Shown here: piece by piece, positions 27,049 through 34,357 of the stretch
Layout: each line of letters begins with the position of its first letter
How positions within the stretch are numbered: position 1 is the stretch's first letter
From: Lysobacterales bacterium
Lineage (GTDB): Bacteria; Pseudomonadota; Gammaproteobacteria; Xanthomonadales; Xanthomonadaceae
DNA length: 64,000 bases
Direction: 5' to 3'
Assembly: GCA_014946745.1 (NCBI GenBank)
Contig: JADCRD010000003.1
Span: 62,001-126,000, forward strand
Notes under the pieces: generated by a model
Told to the model about the DNA's origin: nothing
Databases searched by the model: none
What the model saw: only the letters and a program-made list of their open reading frames with translations
Position numbers and translations under genes: made by a program

Positions 27049-27765
27049 ATGACCGCTTCGCGCAATCTGCCTTCCGCTCTGATCGACACCTATCTCGCAC
27101 CCAGCCAGGCTTTCGCTGCCCTGCGCGAGCGTCCCGCCTGGGCCTGGGCGGCGCTGCTGCTGGTGGCGCTGGCCACGGTCGCCTCCACCTACACCTTGTT
27201 CGGCGGCATGACGCCGGAGTGGATCGTCGAGCAGCAGATGGCCGCGCAGCCTGACATGCCGGCCGACCAGGAGGCCGCGATGCGCGCGCAGATGCAGCAG
27301 ATCGCGCCGGTGACCGCGCACTTCGCGGCGGGTGGCAGCGTGGTCGCGCTGCCGATCTTCGCCCTGCTGTTCGCCCTGGTCTACTTCGCCGGCGAGCGCC
27401 TGCTGAGCCGCGAGCGCAACAGCTTCGGCCGCTGGTTCGCGGCCTCGTGCTTTTCGATGCTGCCGATGGTGATCAGCGCGCTCGGCCTGATCGCGCTGGT
27501 GCTGGTGCGCGGCGGCGGCAATCTGCCGATGGACCTCGGCAACTACGCCAGCCTCAACGCGCTCATCTTCGGTATCCCGGCCGACGGCAAGGGCTACACC
27601 CTGGCCAGCAGCGTCAACCTGTTCTCGTTCTGGAGCCTGTTCCTGGTGGCGGTGGCCGCGCGCGTCTGGAGCGGTCTCGGCTGGGGCAAAGCCGTGCTGC
27701 TGGCGGCCCTGCCGAGCCTGCTGATCTACGGCCCCTGGCTCACCCTGACCCTGCTGAAAGGCTGA
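27049..27765 (+). CDS. Yip1-domain membrane protein
   Basis: Integral inner-membrane protein of 238 residues with about five hydrophobic helices, of the Yip1 domain family. ATG 27049 is preceded by GGGGAG (27037-27042). Helices are at WAWAALLLVALATVASTYTLF, VVALPIFALLFALVYFAG, MLPMVISALGLIALVLV, a region around LASSVNLFSFWSLFLVAVAA, and VLLAALPSLLIYGPWLTLTL. The gene is followed after 5 bases by a MacA-like adaptor. Yip1-MacA-MacB sets occur in related bacteria; the role of the Yip1 protein is not known, and it may assist or regulate the pump. Confidence 0.82.
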   Translation: MTASRNLPSALIDTYLAPSQAFAALRERPAWAWAALLLVALATVASTYTLFGGMTPEWIVEQQMAAQPDMPADQEAAMRAQMQQIAPVTAHFAAGGSVVALPIFALLFALVYFAGERLLSRERNSFGRWFAASCFSMLPMVISALGLIALVLVRGGGNLPMDLGNYASLNALIFGIPADGKGYTLASSVNLFSFWSLFLVAVAARVWSGLGWGKAVLLAALPSLLIYGPWLTLTLLKG

Positions 27766-27770
27766 TCCCC

Positions 27771-28982
27771 ATGCGTAAACCCCTCATCGCCCTCGCCATC
27801 GTCGCCGGCCTCGGCCTCGTGCTCTGGGCCGGTTCGCGCGGTGGCCAGCAGACGCCGCAAGTCGACGTGGCCGAAGTGGAGCGCGGCGCGCTCAACGACA
27901 CCGCGCTGGCCTCCGGCAACCTGGTCTACGAGACCCAGATCCAGCTGCGTTCGGAAGTCACCGGCCGCGTCGCCGAGGTGCTGGTCGAGGAAGGCCAGCG
28001 CGTGCAGCGCGGCGACCTGCTGATGCGGCTCGACCAGGAAGCCTTCCAGGCCGATCTGGACTCCGCCGATGCCGGCGTGCGCGCCGCCGAAATCGAGATT
28101 CGTTCGCGGCGCGCGCGGCTCGCCGATCTCTCGCGCCAGCTGGAGCGCCAGCGCACGCTGCGTGAGCGCGGGCTGGTCGGCCAGGACGGCTTCGAGCAGC
28201 TGCAGAGCCAGCACGAGATCGCCCGCATCGCGGTGGAAGCCGGCGAGCAGACCCTGGCGCAGGCGCAGGCGCAGCGCGAGCTGTCGCGCGATCGCCTGCA
28301 GCGCACGCTGTTCACCGCGCCGATCGACGGTCTGATGGTCTCGGTCGACGTCAAGCCGGGCGAAACGGTTATTGCCGGCACCACCAATATCGTCGGCTCG
28401 GACCTGATGGTGCTGGCCGATCCGTCGGTGCTGCTGGCCGAGCTGCGCGTGGACGAGGCCGACATCGCGCGCGTGCAGCTCGGCCAGAAGGTCGAGGTGT
28501 TCGCCGCCGCGCATCCGAACACGCCGCTGCTGGGCAAGGTCGTGCAGATCGGCACCTCGGCGCGCGCCGCCACCGCCCTGCAGGGTGCGAGCAGCAGCCT
28601 GAGCTTCAAGGTGCGAGTGCAGCTGGAGCCGAGCGCGCTGAGCCTGCACCCGGGCATGAGCTGCCGCGCCGAGATCGAAACCGCGCAGGGCGAGCCCGGC
28701 CTGAACGTGCCGGTGGCGGCGGTGCGCAAAGAGGGCGAGCAGCACTACGTCTGGCGCCTCAGTGCGGAGCAGACCGCAGAGCGCGTCGAGGTCGAGGTCG
28801 GCATGGCCAACGACTTCTCGCAGGAAGTGCGTGGCGAACTCAAGGAAGGCGATCGCGTGGTCACCGGCCCGGGTCGGGTGCTGGCCTCGCTCAGCGCTGG
28901 CCAGGCCCTGCGTCTGCGCGAGGGCGCCAGCGCCGAGGCTGCCGATGCCACCGAGAGCGAAACCGAGGGCGAGGACGAATGA
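27771..28982 (+). CDS. Efflux periplasmic adaptor subunit (MacA-like)
   Basis: Membrane-fusion protein of 403 residues linking an inner-membrane MacB-type ABC transporter to an outer-membrane channel. An N-terminal membrane anchor ([17 protein letters not shown]) is followed by the first lipoyl half ([20 protein letters not shown]), a long coiled-coil hairpin (about 95-165, with [20 protein letters not shown]), the second lipoyl half ([19 protein letters not shown]), a beta-barrel, and a membrane-proximal domain ending in an acidic tail. Its stop overlaps the ATPase start by ATGA. Substrate is unknown. Confidence 0.9.
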   Translation: MRKPLIALAIVAGLGLVLWAGSRGGQQTPQVDVAEVERGALNDTALASGNLVYETQIQLRSEVTGRVAEVLVEEGQRVQRGDLLMRLDQEAFQADLDSADAGVRAAEIEIRSRRARLADLSRQLERQRTLRERGLVGQDGFEQLQSQHEIARIAVEAGEQTLAQAQAQRELSRDRLQRTLFTAPIDGLMVSVDVKPGETVIAGTTNIVGSDLMVLADPSVLLAELRVDEADIARVQLGQKVEVFAAAHPNTPLLGKVVQIGTSARAATALQGASSSLSFKVRVQLEPSALSLHPGMSCRAEIETAQGEPGLNVPVAAVRKEGEQHYVWRLSAEQTAERVEVEVGMANDFSQEVRGELKEGDRVVTGPGRVLASLSAGQALRLREGASAEAADATESETEGEDE

Positions 28983-29719
28983 GCGCGCAGCCGCTGCCAA
29001 ATGCCAGCGAGGTGATCCGCCTCGAAGGCGTGCGCAAGCGCTACCGCATGGGCGACAGCGAGTTCATGGCGCTGGACGGCATCGATGTCGCCATCGAGGC
29101 CAACGAGTACGTGGCGATCGTCGGACCCTCGGGCTCGGGCAAATCGACCCTGATGAACATCCTCGGCTGCCTCGACGTGCCCAGCGAGGGCCGCTACCTG
29201 CTGCGCGGGCGCGACGTGGCGAAGATGGACGAGACCGACCTCGCGCACGAGCGCAACCGCTCGGTGGGCTTCATCTTCCAGAGCTTCAACCTGCTGCCGC
29301 GGGCCTCGGCCCTGGCCAACGTCATGCAGCCGCTGGTCTACCGGGTGATGTCGCGCAGCGAGCGCCGCGAGCGTGCGCTGCACGCGCTGGAACGGGTGGG
29401 GCTCGCGCAGCGGGTGAACCATCTGCCCAACCAGCTCTCCGGCGGCCAGCGCCAGCGCGTCGCAATCGCGCGCGCCCTCGTCACTGAGCCGACCATCCTG
29501 TTGGGCGATGAGCCCACCGGCAACCTCGACAGCCGCACCACGGTGGAGATCATGGCCCTGTTCGATGCGCTGCATGCCGAAGGCCACACCATCCTGCTGG
29601 TGACTCACGAGCAGGACATCGCCGACCACTGCCGGCGCAGCCTGCGTCTGGTCGACGGCCGCATCGTCGAAGACCGCCGCCAGCGCGGACGCGCGGGGGT
29701 CGCCCATGGCCAGCACTGA
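28979..29719 (+). CDS. ABC transporter ATP-binding protein (MacB ATPase type)
   Basis: ATPase subunit of 246 residues. Walker A is [10 protein letters not shown]-loop [11 protein letters not shown], signature LSGGQRQR, Walker [13 protein letters not shown], and the H-loop lies in LLVTHEQDI. In E. coli MacB the ATPase and permease are one chain; here they are separate genes overlapping by 14 bp. This is the common split arrangement of MacB homologues. Confidence 0.92.
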   Translation: MSAQPLPNASEVIRLEGVRKRYRMGDSEFMALDGIDVAIEANEYVAIVGPSGSGKSTLMNILGCLDVPSEGRYLLRGRDVAKMDETDLAHERNRSVGFIFQSFNLLPRASALANVMQPLVYRVMSRSERRERALHALERVGLAQRVNHLPNQLSGGQRQRVAIARALVTEPTILLGDEPTGNLDSRTTVEIMALFDALHAEGHTILLVTHEQDIADHCRRSLRLVDGRIVEDRRQRGRAGVAHGQH

Positions 29720-30986
29720 CAGCAGGCGCGGCGTGCCCGCGGTGATCGAGTCGGGCCTCATGCATGCGGTGCTCGAAGGCAGCTTCGCGGCGATCGCGGC
29801 GATTCGCGCGAATGCCCTGCGCAGCGCGCTGACCGCGCTCGGCATCATCATCGGCGTGGCCGCGGTCATTGCCGTGGTGGCGGTGATGCAGGGCCTGTCC
29901 AGCTCGGTGACCAAGCAGCTCGACGACCTCGCCTCGGACATGGTCATCGTCAGCGCCTACACGCCGCGCCAGCAGGCCATGCTGGGCCTGCGCAACACCC
30001 TGTCGAGCGAGGACTTCCTGGCCGTGCGCGAGCGCGTGCTTGAGGTCGAGGACATGACCGCGGTGACCCAGCCGATCGGCCTCGGCGGACAGATCCGCAG
30101 CGCCACTTCGACCACCAGCGCGCAGATCCTCGGCACCGTCGCCAACTACCAGCACGTGGTGCGGGTGTATACCGATCAAGGCCGCTTCATCTCCGACAGC
30201 GACGATGCGCGCCGCCGTCGCGTGGTCGTGCTGGGCACGACCGTAGTGAAGGACCTCGAACTCGGCGACAACCCGGTCGGACAGTTCGTGCAGATCGGCG
30301 GCGAGTGGTTCCGCGTGATCGGCGTTGGCGAGGAGCGCGGCACGCTGTTCGGGTTCGATCAGGACAACTACGTGTTCGCGCCCTTCTCGACCCTGCGTTC
30401 GCTGTCGGCACCCGGCGCGCCCGAGGACGTGCAGATCTACTTCCGACCCAAGGCCGGTGGCGACGTCAAGCAGCTGGAAGCGCAGGTCAAGCAGGTGATC
30501 CGCGCGCGCCGCGGGCTGGCCAAGGACGCGCCCGACCCGGTGCAGTTCCAGACCGCCGAGCGCACCCGCGAGAGCTTCGACAGCATCGTCAGCGGCGTGA
30601 CCCTGGTGGCCGGCGCCGTGGTCGGCATCAGCCTCCTGGTCGGCGGGATTGGGGTGATGAACATCATGCTGGTCTCGGTCACCGAGCGCACGCGGGAGAT
30701 CGGCATCGTCAAGGCGCTGGGCGCCACGCCGCGCTTCATCCTGCTGCAGTTCCTGGTCGAGGCGCTGGTGCTCAGCCTGTTCGGCGGCTTGATCGGGCTG
30801 GCCCTGGGCTGGGGTTTCGCATTCCTGCTGAGCGCGGTAGTGCCGGCTCTGAGCGGTGCCTCCGTGCCGGGCTGGGCGGTGCTGCTGTCGCTGGGCTTCA
30901 CCACGGCGATTGGCGTGATTTTCGGGCTGGCGCCCGCGGTGAAAGCGGCGCGACTGAACCCGATCGAGGCGCTGAGGTATGAGTGA
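29706..30986 (+). CDS. ABC transporter permease (MacB-like)
   Basis: Permease of 426 residues with the MacB layout. A first transmembrane helix lies near [20 protein letters not shown], followed by a large periplasmic domain (about 60-300), then an FtsX module of three helices: [20 protein letters not shown], a loop with [13 protein letters not shown]-like sequence (actual [15 protein letters not shown]), [17 protein letters not shown], and [20 protein letters not shown]. It overlaps the ATPase gene, forming one unit with Yip1 and MacA. It stops just before a GGATT-rich repeat tract. Confidence 0.92.
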   Translation: MASTDSRRGVPAVIESGLMHAVLEGSFAAIAAIRANALRSALTALGIIIGVAAVIAVVAVMQGLSSSVTKQLDDLASDMVIVSAYTPRQQAMLGLRNTLSSEDFLAVRERVLEVEDMTAVTQPIGLGGQIRSATSTTSAQILGTVANYQHVVRVYTDQGRFISDSDDARRRRVVVLGTTVVKDLELGDNPVGQFVQIGGEWFRVIGVGEERGTLFGFDQDNYVFAPFSTLRSLSAPGAPEDVQIYFRPKAGGDVKQLEAQVKQVIRARRGLAKDAPDPVQFQTAERTRESFDSIVSGVTLVAGAVVGISLLVGGIGVMNIMLVSVTERTREIGIVKALGATPRFILLQFLVEALVLSLFGGLIGLALGWGFAFLLSAVVPALSGASVPGWAVLLSLGFTTAIGVIFGLAPAVKAARLNPIEALRYE

Positions 30987-30989
30987 GAA

Positions 30990-31480
30990 GCCCGGATTTG
31001 GGATTGGGGGGTCGGGATTGGTCTGTGGGCCGGCAGGTGAGGCGCCATGGCGGCCGATCCATGCAGGTCGGTGCCTTGGCTCCCCTCTCCCCTCGCGGGA
31101 AGCGGAGGAGAGCGCTTGTCGGCTGCCGGTGGCAGCCGACGCTCTCTGGAGCCCGAGCGAAGCGAAGGTGGGCTGGGGGGAAGGGGCGCACGCTCGCGGC
31201 GAGGTTTCTCCCCCTCTCCCCAACCCCTCTCCCTCATGGGGAAAGGGGCTCGAAGTCAGGCGTCTTTCCGATACCGGAGTCTCGCCCTCGAACGCCAAGA
31301 TCCGATCGGCGCGGAGCGATGCCCGAGCTCCCCTCTCCCCTGGAGGGAGAGGGGCTCGAAGTCAGGCGTCCTTCCGATACCCGAGTCTCGGCCTCGAACG
31401 CCAAGATCCGATCGGCGCGGAGCGATTCCCGAGCTCCCCTTTCCCCTCGTGGTAGAGGGGCTCGATGTGTCGCTCTCTTC
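30990..31480. repeat. Repeat-filled gap: GGATT tract, CCTCTCCC block, 106-bp tandem
   Basis: The gap 30987-31678 has no supported gene. A GGGATTGGGG-type tract lies at about 30992-31020, 5 bases behind the permease stop. A GAGCGAAGCGAAGG block with CCCTCTCCC arms occupies about 31080-31215 and resembles 22065-22185. From about 31219 a 106-bp unit (markers GGGGCTCGAAGTCAGG at 31245 and 31351, GGGGCTCGA at 31457) repeats about 2.3 times, each with a CCCCTCTCCC/GGGAGAGGGG hairpin. Nothing is recognised from 31481 to 31678 beyond the kinase leader. Confidence 0.75.
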
Positions 31481-31678
31481 CGGTATCGGAGACCGGGTGT
31501 CGCTCGCTCGATCGAACTCCGCCGCCTCGTTCGCGATGCGGTGGTTGCGAAGCGCGGGATGCGCTTCGGTTGGGGCGCGTTCGCGCGTCCCGTCGCGCCG
31601 CGCGCAGGGACGCGCGCGGGCGGCATCTTGTTTGCGGCCTGCGCGATGATGCGCGGGCCTGAAGATCACTGAGAGCCC

Positions 31679-32830
31679 ATGCACGCCGAGGCCACGCCGC
31701 CATCTACGCTGAGGACCCTGATGCAGGGCTGGCGGCGCACGCTGTTCCGCGCCTCGCCGGCGTACTGGGCGCTGCAGGCGGTCGTGTTCGTCGGCTCGAT
31801 TCTGGTCAGCGCCGTCCTGCTGCAGAAAATCGTGGGGTCCGGCGGCGCCAGCAGCCAGGCCTGGATCGCGCGCATGGCGCTGGAGGCCTGGGTGTTCTTC
31901 CTGGTCACCCATGCGGGCCTGCGGCCCGCGCTGCGACTGTTCTTCTTCGGTCAGGTGCCACGCTGGCCGGCGTGGTTGGGCCTGCTCGCATGGATCCTCG
32001 TCCTCTCTCTGCTCTCGCTCGGTGCGACACTTGCCATCGACTCGCTGAAGCTGATGCAGGCCGGGACCATCACCTCGGTGCGCTTCGATTCCGAGGGCGC
32101 CGAGTTCGGCGTGAGCATCGAGGGCCCGCAGTTCTACGTGCTGGCGGTCGCCAACCTCGCCTCCACGCTGTGCGTGTGGACGGCGCTCTATCTCGGCTGG
32201 CATGCCTTCCGCCAGCGCCGTCGCCTGCAGCAGCAGGTGCGCCAGGCGCGGCTCGACCAGCTAACCCGTCAGCTCAATCCGCATTTCCTGTTCAATGCCT
32301 TCAACACCATTCGCGGCACCATCTTCGAGGACCCGCAGCGGGCGGCGGATCTGGTGACCCAGCTGTCGGAGCTGTTCCGCTTCCATCTCTCGCAGGCCGA
32401 GCGCAGCACGCAGACGCTGGAAGAGGAATGGCGGCTGGCGCAGCGCTACCTCGCCATCGAACAGGCGCGCTTGGAACAGCGTCTGCGGGTGAACCTCGAT
32501 CTCGACCCGATCTGCATGAGCCGCAGCCTGCCGTCGCTGGCCCTGCTGCTCTTGGTCGAGAACGCCATCAAGCACGGCATCGCGCCGCGGCCGGAAGGCG
32601 GCGAGCTGCTGATCCGCGCGCGCCCGCAGGCCGATCACTGGTGGCTGGAGGTCGTGAACCCGCTGTCCTCCGACGCGCATGCCGACGGCACCCGCACCGG
32701 GCTCGCCAACCTGCGCGAGCGACTGCAGCTCGGCTACGGCGACGCCGCGCGACTGGAGCTGCAGGCGCTGAGCACCCAGTTCCGGGCACGCATCTGCCTG
32801 CCCTGGCGTTCGAGCGGGGAGGGCGCATGA
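31679..32830 (+). CDS. LytS/AlgZ-type sensor histidine kinase
   Basis: Inner-membrane kinase of the His_kinase (LytS/YehU) class, 383 residues. Four hydrophobic helices lie at about 28-50, 63-80, 97-122 and 155-175. The phospho-acceptor region is LNPHFLFNAFNTIR, with H in NPHFLFN. The ATPase part has LLLVENAIKHGIAP (N box) and TRTGLANLRERLQLGYG (G box). The LytTR regulator follows, but after 223 bases that contain two palindromic repeats rather than directly. The pair is probably functional together; the signal is unknown. Confidence 0.9.
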   Translation: MHAEATPPSTLRTLMQGWRRTLFRASPAYWALQAVVFVGSILVSAVLLQKIVGSGGASSQAWIARMALEAWVFFLVTHAGLRPALRLFFFGQVPRWPAWLGLLAWILVLSLLSLGATLAIDSLKLMQAGTITSVRFDSEGAEFGVSIEGPQFYVLAVANLASTLCVWTALYLGWHAFRQRRRLQQQVRQARLDQLTRQLNPHFLFNAFNTIRGTIFEDPQRAADLVTQLSELFRFHLSQAERSTQTLEEEWRLAQRYLAIEQARLEQRLRVNLDLDPICMSRSLPSLALLLLVENAIKHGIAPRPEGGELLIRARPQADHWWLEVVNPLSSDAHADGTRTGLANLRERLQLGYGDAARLELQALSTQFRARICLPWRSSGEGA

Positions 32831-32889
32831 AGCGACACGCCTGCGTCTCGGTCACGTCGTCAGCCTCCGTGTGGACGCTTGCGCGCCAG

Positions 32890-33015
32890 GGTGGGTCAGG
32901 GCCCACCCTATTCCTGTGCAAGTGGGGAAAGCGCATGAAGACGTCGATCGGTGCTGCGGCCACGCCGCTGGCGCTCGTGAGGACGGATGTGGGCGGCGGT
33001 GGGCCAGGGCCCACG
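32890..33015. repeat. Two palindrome variants inside the kinase-regulator gap
   Basis: GGTGGGTCagGGCCCACC at 32890-32907 and GTGGGCCagGGCCCAC at 32999-33015. In the second, the inner T:A pair is replaced by C:G on both sides, a compensatory change. Confidence 0.75.
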
Positions 33016-33053
33016 ACTGCTACCGCGCGCACGCGCGTCGGGCGGGAGCCCGC

Positions 33054-33773
33054 ATGAATGCCCGTATCCGCACCCTGCTGGTCGACGATGAGCGCCTCGC
33101 CCGCGCCGAGCTGCGGCGCCTGCTGGCGGTGCATCCGCAGATCGAGATCGTCGGCGAGGCCACGCACGCGCAGGAAGCGCTGCTGGCGATGGAGCAGCTG
33201 CAGCCGGACCTCGCCTTTCTCGACATCCAGATGCCCGGCATGAGCGGCCTGCAGCTGGCCGAACACATCGAGGACCGCTGCCAGTTCGTGTTCTGCACCG
33301 CTTTTGACAGTTTCGCAATCGACGCCTTCGGCCTGAACGCGCTCGACTATCTGGTCAAGCCGGTCGAGCCCGAACGCCTCGCGAGAACGATCGCCCGCCT
33401 GCGCCCGCCCGAGGCGCCGTCCACCGCGGTGGCGACCCTGCCGATGGAGCACGGCCTGCTGCTGAAGTTCGGCGAGAGCGCGCGCATCGTTCGCCTGCGC
33501 GACATTGAGCGCTTCGAATCCGTCGGCAACCACGCCGCGGTGTACAGCGCGCACGGCCAGAGCTTCGTGCTGAGCTCGCTCAATCGCATCGAACAGCGGC
33601 TCGATCCGGCGCACTTCTTCCGCGTCAACCGCAGCTGCATCCTGCGGCTGGATGCCATCCGCAGCCTCGAACCCGATGTCGGCCAGGGGCTCATCGCACG
33701 CACGGCCAGCGGCGTCGAGATCGAAGTCAGCCGCAGAGCGGCCCAGCAGCTGCGCGCGCGGATGGTGTTGTAG
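33054..33773 (+). CDS. LytTR-family response regulator
   Basis: Two-domain regulator of 239 residues. The receiver (about 5-120) has the acidic pocket DDE (D11, D12), phospho-acceptor D57 (LAFLDIQMPGM), and K in DYLVKPV. The LytTR DNA-binding domain (about 140-239) includes IVRLRDIERFESVGNHAAVY, LNRIEQRLDPAHFFRVNRSC and the conserved ILRLDAI region. ATG 33054 is chosen over the longer frame, whose extra 61 residues derive from the palindromic repeats. Likely partner is the upstream LytS-type kinase. Confidence 0.9.
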   Translation: MNARIRTLLVDDERLARAELRRLLAVHPQIEIVGEATHAQEALLAMEQLQPDLAFLDIQMPGMSGLQLAEHIEDRCQFVFCTAFDSFAIDAFGLNALDYLVKPVEPERLARTIARLRPPEAPSTAVATLPMEHGLLLKFGESARIVRLRDIERFESVGNHAAVYSAHGQSFVLSSLNRIEQRLDPAHFFRVNRSCILRLDAIRSLEPDVGQGLIARTASGVEIEVSRRAAQQLRARMVL

Positions 33774-33825
33774 AGCGGGGGCCGAGGCCGGGATTCGCTA
33801 GAGCGCGAACGCCCTGATCCCGTAG

Positions 33826-33983
33826 GGTGGGTCTTGACCCACCATGAGCTCGACGCCCGCCCCGGTCCCAACGCCCGCCGCACCCCGGGCTTGCCTACCT
33901 GGCGATCGAGCGGCGATCAGCCATCCCAGGGCGATCGGCGCCCCAAAACGAACGAAGCCCGCTTCGTCTTCACGAAGCGGGCC
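33826..33983. repeat. Palindrome copy and 11-bp hairpin after the LytTR gene
   Basis: An 18-bp palindrome (centre TT) lies at 33826-33843. A perfect 11-bp hairpin (GCCCGCTTCGT at 33958-33968 with its complement at 33973-33983) follows. Read on the minus strand, the hairpin is followed by TTCGTTCGTTTT, so it could terminate glnE or both converging transcripts. Confidence 0.6.
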
Positions 33984-34206
33984 TCTCCCTCCCCAGGGTT
34001 CGCGGCGGACGTCTTAGCGCCGCAGCCGCGAGAGCGACTTTAGACACTGTTCAGGCGGCCTTGCACGCTGCACTGCACTAAAGAACGCGGAGCGACCTTC
34101 CGACGGGACGCGATGGATCACGGGTGGATGCACGAAGGGGCGCCTTGCGGCCGACCGAGCGATGCGTACGGCTGCCGTTGATCGGTTGAGGCAAGCGTTC
34201 GGCTCC

Positions 34207-34327
34207 GGTGGGTCAAGACCCACCCTATGCTTGCTTCGGCTTCGGCTTCGGCTTCGGCTTCGGCTTCGGCTTCGGCTTCGGCTTCGGCTTCGGCTTCGGC
34301 TTCGGCTTTGGTGGGTCAAGACCCACC
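34207..34327. repeat. GCTTCG hexanucleotide array bracketed by palindromes
   Basis: Twelve perfect GCTTCG units (34233-34304) plus one degenerate unit lie between palindrome copies at 34207-34224 and 34310-34327. A few GCTTTGG units follow to about 34350. It is located just downstream of the glnE stop. The wider gap 33774-34357 has no supported gene. Confidence 0.9.
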
Positions 34328-34357
34328 CTATGTGCGCTTTGGCTTTGGCCTGACGGG

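Noticed and set aside
34014-34319. Minus-strand frame encoding a long SR dipeptide tract
   Set aside because: It is a translation of the GCTTCG hexamer array, not an RS-domain protein.
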